From assembly GCA_030737835.1 (NCBI GenBank), contig CM060849.1, forward strand, positions 9,384,268 through 9,448,267: DNA of 64,000 nt, in the 5' to 3' direction. This DNA comes from Acorus gramineus (taxonomy: Eukaryota > Streptophyta > Magnoliopsida > Acorales > Acoraceae). Position 1 is the first letter of the stretch; the number at the start of each line of letters is the position of its first letter. Below are positions 1 to 11,431 of this stretch, piece after piece. The translations under genes and the position numbers were made by a program. The notes under the pieces were generated by a model, which was not told the DNA's origin, made no database searches, and saw only the letters and a program-made list of their open reading frames with translations.

Positions 1-126
1 TATTATGAGATGAAACATATATATATTTTTATTTTATTTAAAGAAATATATACAATTTTATTGAAAAATATTTTTTAGCTACTATAAATGTACAATTTGT
101 TATATAAAGCATACCCTTTCAAAAAA

Positions 127-403
127 GGGTTTCTTATTTTTAAGTTCTAATAAATCATATGATTTAATGATCGATCCTTCACTTCTTCGTATTTTAGTTT
201 TAGTCCCCAGATTTAAAGGATATGTTCCGTTTTAGTTCATAGGAGGGATCTTCCCTAAATTACTTGGTTTGTTTTTAGTCCCTGGGAGGGACTAAAAAAG
301 AACATATCCTTTAAATCTGGGGACTAAAACCAAAATACGAAGAAGTAAGAGATCGATCATTAAATCCTATGGTTTATGAAGACTTAAAAATAAAAATAAA
401 ACC
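127..403. mobile_element. MULE-type foldback MITE, family 1
   Basis: The element is a near-complete hairpin: its left half, with phrases such as 'gtccccagatttaaagg', returns inverted in the right half. Its ends resemble those of three other elements in the window (41395-43833, 49142-49417, 49451-49584). A 9-bp direct repeat, ttcaaaaaa, lies at 118-126 and 404-412, the length expected for Mutator-like transposition. It has no coding capacity. The repeat is A-rich, so by itself it is weak evidence; family membership makes the call. Confidence 0.7.
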
Positions 404-1205
404 TTCAAAAAAATGTTGGGCTCTGAAAAAACTTGCATGGAAAACTTTTCAACAAAATTATTTTGAATTTGTTATGGAGACTCATTGTGCATAATTCTAA
501 ATGAAACAAAAAAAATTCAGATTGGAATGAAAACCGACCTTCATAAAATAAGTCTATACTTAAGGTTGCATCTATGTTGAAATCACATTTTTCTCTGTGA
601 TTATTCCGCTGTTTAATTATATTGATATTAATGTTGAGTTGGAGAGGTATACATTATTATTTAAACTAATTATTTTAAGTTGTTGAGATTTGCATTTAAA
701 GATGAGATTGTACCCTTTTTTTTTAGGGAAGGTGGGGTGGCGGACAACAATTTTTTTTTAAAAGGGTTTCCCACACTGTATGGCTGGAGTACAAGTGACA
801 TTTAATTATTAGAAGATTCAATACACAAAAAGTTTAGTGTTTTAGATGTTTATTTAATGTTTTAATTAAAAATTTGTGCAGCAAAAAAATTCTAATTTAA
901 AATTTCTTGGTTAAATTACAGTTCTTAAAGACCCTAATTGCAGATAACTCAAAATTTTGGGGTCAGGGATTTTTTTGATAGATATATGAAACTTTATTTT
1001 ATAAGATGTAATCTCCAATCAAGTAATAAATTTTCATATTATATTCCACATGGCAATGAAAAAAATTGAGTGTTGAAATTTATTTGTAACAAATCCAAAT
1101 CAAAAGCACATGCTTTATACTCTGCTTGCCTTTTTTGTTTTTTTTGTTTTTTTAAATATTACTATTGGAAACAACCAAACAACCGGAACTAAAAAGAAAC
1201 AAAAT

Positions 1206-1516
1206 GGGGACCGGGTCCAAGTCCTGGGTCAGTTTGGTCAGTACCGAACTAAACAACGTAAAAATTGAACTGCACCACTTATAAATTGAACTGCACAATC
1301 AATTATTGGGTATATATTTCACTCTCTTATTGGATTCAATCAGCTATTGGAGAAAATATGAATTCCTAAGTATCATCAGTATCCAATAGGAGAATGAAAT
1401 ATATATCTAACAATTGGTTGTGCAGTTTGATTTATAGATAGTGCAGTTCGATTTCACGTCATCTAATTCGGTACTGACCGAATGACCGGATCCAGTCCTG
1501 GCTAGACCCGGTCTCC
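1206..1516. mobile_element. Short foldback MITE
   Basis: This 311-bp palindromic element starts GGGGACCGGGTC and ends GACCCGGTCTCC. The two halves pair over most of their length: 'tcagtaccgaact' on the left matches 'ttcggtactga' on the right, and 'gaactgcac' matches 'gtgcagtt'. A 7-bp direct repeat, acaaaat, flanks it at 1199-1205 and 1517-1523. It does not code. The superfamily is not certain; the repeat length would fit a hAT or Mutator duplication with a slightly misplaced boundary. Confidence 0.65.
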
Positions 1517-2339
1517 ACAAAATGTTTAAATTCTTTGAATCCAATGCTAAACAAATAATTTATGAGTGTTGTTACACACAGATTTATTTTAGCTCTAATT
1601 CTAGTTCTATATACATCGATAGAAAACCACTGCAGCATATACTTCCATAGAAATTTTTCACATTTTCTATAAATGCATCTATATAATTCATTGGAGTATA
1701 TGTTTCATTTTTTATAAAAACATATACTTGATTAAATGAGATATACTATTTTTAAAAAATTCAAAACACTTGTAGACTAGAATTCAGGCTGCAAAAAAGG
1801 ATGTATGTAACATTATCTATAATTTATTAATATATATGACTATTACAATCAAATAACAATTAATTAGCCGAAGTAAGTGACACAGTAGTATTTTTATTAA
1901 ATATGTACTAGATTAGATATGTATCATTTGTTATTATTGTCATGCTATATGGGCCCCAGAATTTAAGCCTTGTTGAGAAATCCCAATAAATGTCACTATC
2001 TCACTGATTCTTTGTTTAACTTTTTAAAAATGTAAAAACTGCAAAGTCAATACTACCCTTTTTTTTATATTTAAATTTTTCATTGCGAAAAAAGCAATCC
2101 CTCGTTGATCCTTCATTGATCGATAATGTATAACCACCTTTTGAAAAAATTCCTTTTTTACCTTCCTATGTCATCTGCCACTTCAAAAATCCATTCCGAC
2201 TGGCCTCCCCATTTCCCGCAACCGGTGTCACCACCTCTGGATTCCTCTCGTCGACATCTATCATATGAGAGGTGGATCGACTATCTTTCAAGCCCTCCTC
2301 CGACCTCCACCTCCTCCGACCTCTACCTTCACCTTTTTT

Positions 2340-3690
2340 TCAGATACATAATATATTAGAATTTCATATACAGATATAGATGAATATATTAGAATTTCAT
2401 ATACAGATATAGATAAATATATTTGTTTTTTCAAATACACATACAGATTTGGATATAGTTCTATATTAGTTTTTACAATATAGATGGGTCTAAAAAATTT
2501 AGATACAAATACAGATACAATAATCAGAGGTATCTTATGTACATTGTTCATTTTTGTATATAAGAAAAATAATTTACAAACATATATATGAATCTGAATA
2601 ATGTGATTCATTTATTAGATAATGATTTTCACAAATATATGTCAAAATCGTTTATAATGATCCATCTGTTGTAAACTAAATAGAATATGATATATAAGAG
2701 TATATAAGCAAACCACACAAGCATATAGAGAAGAGAAGTAGAGAGAGATTCTTATTCACTTTGTTGGTTGAATACAAGAGGGAACCCCTCTATTTATAGG
2801 GTGCATAGAGGAATCCCAAAGGTGGAGAGTTACAAGTCTATAGAGGTGAGGGGAAGATAGTGGGGCAATAATGGGAGTGTTATGGAATAGAAGAGTGGGG
2901 GAGGTTATGGAGTTGAAGAGTGGGGGAGGTTATAGGTTAGAGAAGTGGTGGTTATCCACCATATCTCACAACACCATCTTTGTTTACCTGTTGTATCTGA
3001 AAAGCATGTTTTACGCATGTTTCTGAATCCAATTGAAAAATGTTGAAATGGAATATCAAATTTTATATACTATACCACCAACTAACAATGTTCAATAACA
3101 ATTGATTACAGACGATAATTTTTTTAAATTCCACAGGAGTGTAAATGGTGTATTATTATATTTTATTTTATAATTTAGCATATATTGGATTATAACAAAT
3201 ATCTATATGTATCTGAAATTAGTATAGTGTATCTAAAAATTATCTGTTGTATCTGAAAACTTGTTTAGCATATGTATCTGAATCCGATTGAATAATGTCG
3301 AAATTCAAATGAAATAATTTTGGTTTATATGCTAATAAGCTATTGCTTTGATAATTAATAAATATAATTAAATATACATGATAAAAACAAATTAAAATTT
3401 CATCCATTTACATTAATCAAATCATAAAAAAAAAAACAAAATATACAAAATACAATAGGCATATATTATTCAGATACACACTACATGTATATGGAATCAT
3501 AATAACAAATTTACATTAATCAAATATATATGAGTTAAGTAATGATTGTGAAAGATTAAACATGCTTAGAGATTCAATATGCATAATTATACACATATAC
3601 AACATCATAAGCGATTATACATATCGTAAACAAACGCAATATGCTTGTATTATTCAGATACACTTAACATGTATCTAGATTCAAAAATAA
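2340..3690. repeat. Dispersed TCAGATACA / TGTATCTGA motif cluster
   Basis: The 9-12 nt motif TTCAGATACAC, in both orientations, recurs at irregular spacing throughout this stretch, interrupted only by the solo LTR at 2667-2973. Examples lie near 2341, 2398, 2995, 3210, 3240, 3470 and 3655. The same motif fills 6375-8870 and 28370-29070, always inside the Mutator-like family of 1937-9584. Irregular two-orientation clusters near element ends are typical of transposase-binding subterminal repeats; that role is inferred. Confidence 0.7.
2667..2973 (-). mobile_element. Solo LTR, short copia/TRIM-like retroelement fossil
   Basis: A 307-bp unit with TGTTGT...ACAACA ends is flanked by a perfect 5-bp duplication, ccatc (2662-2666 and 2974-2978), the signature of LTR retroelement integration. 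On the minus strand it contains a TATA-like CTATAAATAG (2791-2800), as expected of an LTR promoter. There is no internal region, so it is a solo LTR left by recombination. The intact duplication suggests modest age. Assignment to copia or TRIM is a guess from size. Confidence 0.75.
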
Positions 3691-4404
3691 AAACTCTGTC
3701 CGTACGAATGTAAATGAAATTTAAACATTATTCAAAAATAAAAAAGATTAAAGATTCTCAACTCAGATCAAAATATATTATTTAGATAGAATTGGCCTAA
3801 CCTGAAACAATCGCCATTGATTGCACCACATACAGTTCGCTTGATAAAAAATAAATGAAATTTCTCACAAAAAATGTGCGGATACAAAACATGGCTCAAC
3901 TTTAATAAATCAAATGAACCCTTTAAAAATTTCGTGAACTTACAACCCAAAACAACAAAAAATAATATTTTCATGAACTTACCTAAGTTTTTAAAACATA
4001 TTTATCAAATTAATTATGATTTTAAAATGAGTCATGATACCGAGGCTCCAAAATATAAGCCCCACTCACAAGCCCCATGAGGTGTCATCATCTCATTGGT
4101 TGGCTTGTTAACTTTTTAACAATGGTAAAATGTCAAAATACAAATATGCCCTTCATTAAAAATCTTTCCCATTAATCCAAATCCCCTTTTTTTCTCAAAT
4201 CAGTTACTAATTTTATGTATTTTAAAATTTGAATTTTAAAATCCTTACCTAGTAACTGAATTTTCTATTTCAGTTACATCCAAAACTTACTTAAATTACA
4301 CCAAAAGTCACCTAAATTATTTTTTTTTGTCAAAATCCAAACGGCTACTTTTTTTCTTCAAATTATGTATATATTTTTTTAAGAATGTTATTAACTAAAC
4401 ATTA

Positions 4405-5160
4405 TAGCATTTAACAAACATCTTTTCAATTTACATAAATAAGATCATCTTTGAAAATAGAAATACATTTCCTAAATATTTACATCCTTTACAATTATTT
4501 GTTGTATTTACATAAACACTGTTACATTTACGTAAATGTAACATTACAGCTACATTTACATAACTATTTTACATTCCATACAATGTTTAAACAATTTTAA
4601 AGAGATACTCTCTTCAATAGTCAGTTACATTTTATGAAAAAAATCAAACACCTTTTTTGTTATGAGTTACATATTTGATTTATTTTCATAAAAACTGTTA
4701 CATTTACATAAATGTAACATAATAGTTACATTTACCTAAATGTTTTACGTTCCATGCAATGTTTAAACAATTTTAAACCGATCCTCTATTCAATAGTCAA
4801 TTACATTTTATGAAAAATATCAAACACCTTTTTTGTTATGAGTTACATTTAACAAATATTACATGAACTATTTGATTCATTTTGATGAAAACTGTTACAT
4901 TTACATAAATGTAACATAACGGTTACATTTATCAAATGTAATTACCAGATGTTTTACATTCTATGCAATATACCTGTAGTTGACACATTTATGAATATAA
5001 CAAATATAAATTAATACATGCATGCAGTTGACTGTTACATTTACGAATGTAACAAAAACAGCACATATTTGAAAAATGACTATTTACATTGTCAACTATG
5101 TAGCAGTAGCATCAAACAAACTACCCCCATATAAAATGTAATAATATCAATTGTTACATT
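4405..5160. repeat. Subterminal GTTACATTTA / TAAATGTAAC motif array
   Basis: The palindromic phrase GTTACATTTACATAAATGTAAC and shorter versions recur every few tens of bases, for example near 4510, 4530, 4690, 4710, 4890 and 4915, in both orientations, with a longer partial duplication between about 4610-4790 and 4790-4930. The array occupies the left half of the element at 4029-5812. It resembles the transposase-binding arrays of other plant elements, but the motif differs from the TCAGATACA motif of its relatives. Confidence 0.65.
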
Positions 5161-5316
5161 TAGATATTGAGACAAAAACAAATCAAACTGTGAAAAATGA
5201 CATTCAATACATAAAAAAAATCATGTTTAAATTTAAAACAATAAGCAAAATACAACTCGATTATAAATCTAATAATGTCAAACCTGATTCGAAAGACATT
5301 GAGGTGATATCCAAAT

Positions 5317-5565
5317 TTAAAAAAAGGGGTTGTTCTGTGCGTCGATCTGCGGCGGAGGCGGTGGGAGAGGCGGCGTCGATCTGCGACGAAGGCTTGTGTA
5401 CGCCGACGGCTTCCAAGAGACCATCTCGAAATCCTCCACCGCCATCGCCGCCGACGGCGGTGGGAGCTGGAGCTTCAAGTGGGACGGGAGGGTGTTGCGG
5501 CGGCGGAGAGTGGGGGGTTTGCTGTCAGCGTCGGATTTTTCTTCGTCGGTGACGATGGAACTCAT
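5317..5565 (-). pseudogene. Captured GC-rich gene exon inside the Pack-MULE
   Basis: On the minus strand an open frame starts with ATG at 5565 and runs 82 codons. It begins MSSIVTDEEKSDADS and contains a phrase of the type FEMVSWKPSAYTSLR followed by a proline-rich run. Its high GC content and codon-like structure contrast with the flanking AT-rich transposon, so I read it as a host first exon picked up by the element. The TSLR phrase recalls uncharacterised plant proteins with a YTSLRDL motif, but I cannot name the parent. The strand is chosen because this frame has an ATG and biased composition; the plus-strand frames (5151-5552, 5330-5617) are likely shadows. Confidence 0.45.
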
Positions 5566-6374
5566 TGAGAGAGAGAGTTTTGATTTTGATTTTATTTGGA
5601 AGGTTTTGAAGAGATAAGAGAGAGAGAGGGGGGTTTTTAATTTGGGTCGTTGATTTTTTTTTATCTATTTTTATTTTTGAAGGGTTTTGGCAATTATTGG
5701 GAGAGAAGGAGAGAAGGAGATAATCATTAAGGGTATAATAGACAATGCACACTTGCCACATCATAGGGCCTGATTTGGGGCTTGTGAAGTTGGGGCCTAG
5801 GAATCATTATTGTAGTTTTAATTCCCGATTTTCTTTTTTGGTGTATTTTAAAACAACAGTGCTGCTACCTGGACCCCAGAAATTAGACCCCATTGGTGAG
5901 CCCCAATAGGTGGCATTATCCTATTGATTCCCTGATTGACTTTTTCAAACAGTCAAAAAGCCAATGACATAACTACCCTTCTAAGAATTTTAAAAATTAA
6001 CTCCAATTAAATCATACCATCATTAATCGTGGATACGGTATCCCTAAAAATGCGGCCTCATTAATCCTTCTTCCCCGACTAATTTTCAAAAAAGATTTAA
6101 CCACCCAGGGTTTCCAAAATTGAGCAAACCAGACGATTTTTGAACTAGGCGAACCAGACAAACGAAAGAAAAAAAGAAACGGTGATCAGGAGTTCATCTG
6201 ATCATCTTCACCAAATAAATCGTCGACAATGGCAAAAAAACAGGTTAGATTTCTTTCAATCGTCGAAACCTCACTGTCTTTTTTTTTTTTGAGACAAACA
6301 TAAACACATGATGAATTTTTTTGCACTTCTTTAAAAGATGAAATCAATCTTCGAAGTTCCCTTCCACACGTTTT

Positions 6375-8870
6375 TCATCTGTTAATATTATGTGTATCTG
6401 AAATACATCTAATAAATATGTTAATCTGAATGTTTCATATACGTGTACATAGTTAAACACATTGGATGTTGCTAATTTGAGTGTTTCAGATTCATGTATC
6501 TGAAAATCTGTAGTGATTTGTAATTTATTATACAAACATAATCTCAAAATAAATGACTAAATTACATCTGATGTTTTATCTTCATTTACCAGTGTATCTA
6601 GATTTGAGAAAAATCAATATTTGACATTGTTCAATCAGTTTTAGGTTTTCTTGTGCACAGAGTTCATTTTCTGGGTCAAATGGTAAAACGAATACATAAT
6701 TTCAGATACTTATATCTGAAAATCCAATTAATGTGCATAGGTTTATTAGAAAAATTGATTTTGTGTATCTGAAAATGTTTTAATTTTCATTTAAATCCCT
6801 TTGGTGTATCTGAACTAACAAACATATGACAGCATTCATTGGCGTGGAATCCGGCTAATATGCATGTTTCTGAAATATAGATGATTTGTCCTGTTTTGCC
6901 TAACTGCTGATTGTACTTCTACATTTGTTTTAGGATGACTGAAGTGTTGGTGATGAGCAGATGCCAGATTCGATTGTTCACTCAACTTTCAAGGTTCGAA
7001 GTGAAGGATGACCACCATCAAGAAGGAAGACACCCAAGGTCTACAAGCCAAGGAATAAGAAAGGAAAAATACCTCAATTATCTAATATTTAGAAGGTTGC
7101 AGAGGGTTATTTGTTCAACACATTTGATGTTATAATGTGTTATGTCAATGTGTTTGTGAACTTCATTTTACATTGTCATAATGTTTGCTGTTATCAGATA
7201 TACATGGTTCATTTTCGACATCCATTACAATTTTGTAGATACACATAACAAAGTCAAAACACATCACAATTTCAGATATGAATCACCTTTTGTTATGCAA
7301 ATTATACAGGTTTTCAGATACACATTTCAAATTCAGATACACTAGAAATTTACTTTGACAGGTTTTCAGGTAGTACCAATTATTTACTATGTGACAGATA
7401 TAACCAATCTTATATGATTCATTTTGAATTAAGATACACTTAATAAAAAGTCTAAGATTTTGTTAAGTATAGAGAACAAGCTACATGTTTCACTTCTTAT
7501 GCACATCATATATACCAGGTACAGTTCACATGCTCATCACATTGTAAGATACAATTCATCTTCTCAGATGAAAGTAAATAAGAAAACCTATTTTTTTTTT
7601 CATAAGCACCTCACAATAAGCAAATACATTCCACACACAATAGACATTGTATTTGTAATTTATATAAATGTCTAATAAAACTTTCAGATACACTTTCAAA
7701 TTCAAGTACATTTGAATTGTATCATATATGATCTTAAACACAGAACCAAAAACCAATCAGTTGTTCATCAAACATCAACAATACTTTGAATACAGAATTT
7801 CGTATCCAAACATCAACTTTTGCCTTCCATTTTCATCATTTTTCCCATGAATTTTGGCGATGCCAAATCCAACCTTGTGAGCAAAATTATTATAAAATAA
7901 CCGCACCACATCTTCAGAATGAAAACACATCCCAATATATGGAATAGACTGTTCTGCGCATGCTACAATCTCATCTACATTTTGCTGATTAGCCAAATCA
8001 AACAGGTCCTTCAGCAAACTGGTTTCCAGAGCACATGAATCATTGATGTCTTCCAAATAGATTGATTTTTCGCATGTGTCATCCATAAAATCATCATCAC
8101 TGCATGCTGAAAAAATAAGAAAAATTACCACATGTTATATAATTAAGATATAGTACTGTATCTTAAATCCAAACAAGCAATTTATGGTCCACATGCTAAT
8201 GAGAAGTGCATAGATTTTCAATAAAAGTCTTTCAAGTCTTTATATATATACGGCAATAAGCAATTAAATATTTATTGGATACACATTAATCAAATCTATA
8301 GAAATAAAATATCAAACTTAAAATTGGGCTAGAAAACAAATTTAAGATACACGTGTCTCTAGAATTGCAATTAACAACTACACATTGATACTACTGAATA
8401 TTGATTCTGATGAGTTCAATAATGATCATTCAAAGCTAAAAAATACGCTGAATGACTCAATATGCATAAATATACACATACACACCACTAAATACCGATT
8501 ATACAGATCATACATAAAACACAAAAATGCATCTAAATTCAGATACACAACATTTATCTGAATTTAACAAAAACACATTACATACCAGTGAATGTGCACT
8601 GTATCATGCAAAGCTCAACTAACTATTGAAAAATTTTGAATTTGAATGAGTCGAATAATGCTGATACAAAGCTAAAAAATATGGTGAATGATACAATATG
8701 CATAACTATTCACAAACATACAAACATTAACAATTGTACATATCATACTTAGTACACAAATAAGCATATAAATCAAGATACAGACCATGTATCTGAATTT
8801 AAATTAAATTCAGATTCAATACATGTATATGATGATTCAAAGGAATGACGAAAAATCAGATCAACATATT
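6375..8870. repeat. Dispersed TCAGATACA motif cluster, second block
   Basis: The same motif as in 2340-3690 recurs here in both orientations, for example near 6395, 6495, 6705, 6765, 7315, 7335, 7685, 8535 and 8790. It occurs at 6375-6870 and again at 7190-8870, and is sparse over the FAR1-like exon. The block is the interior and subterminal part of the element at 5857-9428. Confidence 0.65.
7775..8108 (-). pseudogene. FAR1/FHY3-like N-terminal domain fragment
   Basis: The minus-strand frame contains IPYIGMCFHSEDVVRLFYNN followed shortly by AHKVGFGIAK. This matches the start of the FAR1 DNA-binding domain, whose pattern is PxxGMxFxSExxxxxFYNxYAxxxGFGI. An acceptor-like pyrimidine tract and AG precede the frame at about 8109, so it looks like an internal exon. 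The frame stops shortly after the GFGI part, before the cysteine/histidine residues of the full domain. FAR1 proteins descend from Mutator-type transposases, so the piece may be the element's own relic or a captured host exon. The sequence alone does not decide. Confidence 0.6.
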
Positions 8871-9593
8871 TTATTGAGATCGAAAAGGTCTAACCTGAAT
8901 GAATCATTATTGTTTGTACCACAATCAGGTCGCAAATAAAATAAATGAATCGTGTAATTCTTATATTCTCCACCGATCAAACTGAAAAAAAATGATTTCG
9001 ATATTTGTTTTCATTTACACCGATCAATATGAATTTAAACATTACAAATCGTGATTTTTTGGGGTTCAAAAAGGTCTGGATGTTTGCACTACAATCAAAT
9101 TGCACACAAAAAAAAAAGTTGAAATCTTCTCTTCTCCGCCGATCAGATCTGATTGAAAAATGAAATTGTTGTTCATTTTCTTTACGATAGATCAATCAGT
9201 GTAAAAAAAGAGGAAACCCATGATTTTTTATTTTTTTGAACGTGCAATTGAATTGGTATCTTCAAAAAGCGAAACAATCAGCCAAATCGTAACTGCCTCA
9301 ACATTTATTGGATCGGTTATGGAAAAAAACGGTGAGATTAGTTAGGGGGGTAATATGGGTAATTCAAACTTGCCACTTCATGAGGCTTATGATGGGGTCT
9401 ACTAATTGGGGCTCAAAAATCATTATTGTTAAAACTAACATTAGATTTGAAAATCGTAACCGTCTCCTTAATTATGGGGATCAGTTATTGAAAAAGAAAG
9501 AAATGGTATAATAGGTATTAAGCCAATGCCACCTCATAAGGCTTCCAATAGGATCTATAAGATGGGGCCTAAAAATCATTATTGTTGTTATTA

Positions 9594-11430
9594 TCATGGT
9601 AGAAATACATATCATGCCAGATTTAAATTTTTATATGATGAAAATAACATGGGTATTCACATGCCAGGTTAGATGATTATGAGAGTCAACTTAGGTCTAA
9701 TTTGAACTATAAATATTTGGAGGCATGTCATGCACTGTCGTTAATTATTTACAATATGTGCTATCCCATTTGGTTAATGAGATGTGTTTCGTTAGATAAT
9801 CAACCATGTGATTCTTTTTTGTTGTTTTCACGAGTGGATATAAACAATAAATTGAAAAATATATTTAATTTTTTATGATAATATATTTTTTCATCATGTG
9901 TGTGTTACATAAAAAATAGCTTGGATTTGACTTGTTTCGACTTGATTCTGACTTAGTACTAGGTTTTTTTACTAGGTTAATTAGGTTTATAATTAGACTT
10001 TGAAGTGTTAAATCACAGTCTAATTTTCTAATTGTTATGATTCAGTTTGATCATCTAAAGTTGCTAATGCAAATTAATCCACACAAGGATGAAACAACAA
10101 ATTAGACTTCAAACAAAAGTAGATAACATAAACACAAACTCAAATGACAAGTTATGATAATTTTTCAAACTCAACTAAGACAACAAAAAAAATACAATTC
10201 TCAAAATTAATGAATATTGAGGGAAGATGTCTTACATATGGCAGGCGTTTCTTATAAAACTTATAAGTTGTAATTTGCATCTTTTAATTTCAAATGAGCT
10301 GTCGTGACATATTTTTTTAAATTTATTGAAAATTATTTAAATTTAAAACAACTTAAAAATTTATACTCTAAAAGCTGAGTCTGAAGATTTTTTTTGAGAT
10401 TATAGTTAATGCGATGCTTTAAATGATTTTTGTTTTAGACACAAATACACTTGACCTTCATCACAAATAACAACTGTGTTTCTTTATCACAAAAAAAATG
10501 ACATCAATTTTTTTACTTTCACAAATTACATGGTACTTTCGATAATTACACAACAAAAAACATTTTTTACAATTTATTCTAACAAACATCCATTATAGTA
10601 TATTGGTTATTTAGTGTTATTTGAAAAGTTAAAATCTATAATAAAGTTGCAACAAACATGAGTATATATGTTTCTAATTATAATTCTAATTGAAGCCAAT
10701 GGTCATTATGCTTTAACCATCAAAGCTATGATGATGATCTGTAATTTAAGTGCTTGGATTAGTGAGGGCAATTAGGATGTTCAACCTATTGAAGGATCAA
10801 CAATCCATGATGATGATAGGCATTAGGGAAGGCACCTAGCAGGGGCATCCAACATTCACATCAATGAGGAGGGTTGGAGGATTATACATTGAGTAATCAG
10901 CATCCCAGGCCAGGTAGAAATCTTTTCTAGTCAGTTTGAAAGCGCGTTTTTTTTCCTAATTGCTTTTTCTGTTTATGTTCTCGTCGTCTCTCCTTTGTTC
11001 ATGCTCTATTTACTATGATTAATAGAAATGCTCAAAGTTTGAGTAAAAAAAAAAAGAAAGAAAGAAACCATGATGATGATAAGTGACATAACTGTTCTAT
11101 ATGCAAATCTATCCTTAAAACACATACAAATGTTGCAATGTTAATCAAATCATGGGATCCGATCTTTGTCAACTGTGCTCTTGGATGTCCCAACCTATTT
11201 ATCCACTCTGAAAAAAACAGGGGCATTTCTATTTGTTCCCCTCAAATCTGTTTGCACGCCCCTTTAATTTACGCGTCTTTCAATTTAGATGAATATGTTT
11301 ATATATCTCTCCAATTTGCACGCCAAATGTAGAACACAACTTCTTCTTACTTGATCACCTCTTTCTTGTTGGTTTACTATTTAATGGTCCGCCACTCCTC
11401 TTCGTCAGCTATTTGTCTCCTCTTTCTCCT
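9594..11430. other. AT-rich intergenic stretch without recognisable gene
   Basis: Only short frames are present and none shows a domain. Repeat-derived fragments occur, for example near 10560-10660, a phrase that recurs at 29530-29660. I see no gene here. Confidence 0.6.
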
Positions 11431-11431
11431 C

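Larger units (their letters stand above)
4029..5812. mobile_element. Pack-MULE-like element, nested
   Basis: The left end (GAGTCATGATACCGAGGCTCC) and right end read inward (CAATAATGATTCCTAGGCCCC) match each other and the ends of 1937-9584 and 5857-9428. The inverted similarity extends about 60 bp. The left part is full of GTTACATTTA motifs (4405-5160). The right part is a GC-rich block (about 5330-5565) unlike the AT-rich rest and looks like a captured gene exon. No convincing 9-bp target duplication was found, so the exact limits may be off by a few bases. Confidence 0.6.
5857..9428. mobile_element. Mutator-like element, nested, with FAR1-like exon
   Basis: The left terminus CAGTGCTGCTACCTGGACCCC and the right terminus read inward (CAATAATGATTTTTGAGCCCC) are 21 nt each. 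They are followed by aligned phrases (ATTAGACCCCAT, GAGCCCCAAT, GTGGCA). The flanks are ttaaaacaa (5848-5856) and ttaaaacta (9429-9437), a 9-bp duplication with one difference. The interior is crowded with TCAGATACA motifs and contains a FAR1-type exon on the minus strand. A short plus-strand unit begins with ATG at 6229 and a donor-like site. No complete transposase is seen. Confidence 0.65.
1937..9584. mobile_element. Large Mutator-like element, outer member of a nest
   Basis: The ends are imperfect 21-nt inverted repeats (left TTGTCATGCTATATGGGCCCC; right, read inward, CAATAATGATTTTTAGGCCCC), followed inward by further inverted similarity rich in AAGCCCCAATAGG-like phrases. A perfect 9-bp duplication, ttgttatta, lies at 1928-1936 and 9585-9593, diagnostic of Mutator-type insertion. 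No transposase is recognised. Inside are a solo LTR (2667-2973) and two relatives with the same kind of termini (4029-5812 and 5857-9428). Subterminal regions are crowded with TCAGATACA motifs. Its short ORFs do not resemble known proteins. Confidence 0.7.

Noticed and set aside
4405-5160. CRISPR-like repeat array
   Set aside because: Spacing is irregular, the repeat occurs in both orientations and this is a plant nuclear transposon.
6229-7135. Two-exon gene MAKKQ plus the exon after 6933
   Set aside because: The joined frame meets stops quickly and no domain is seen. It is probably transposon relic sequence.
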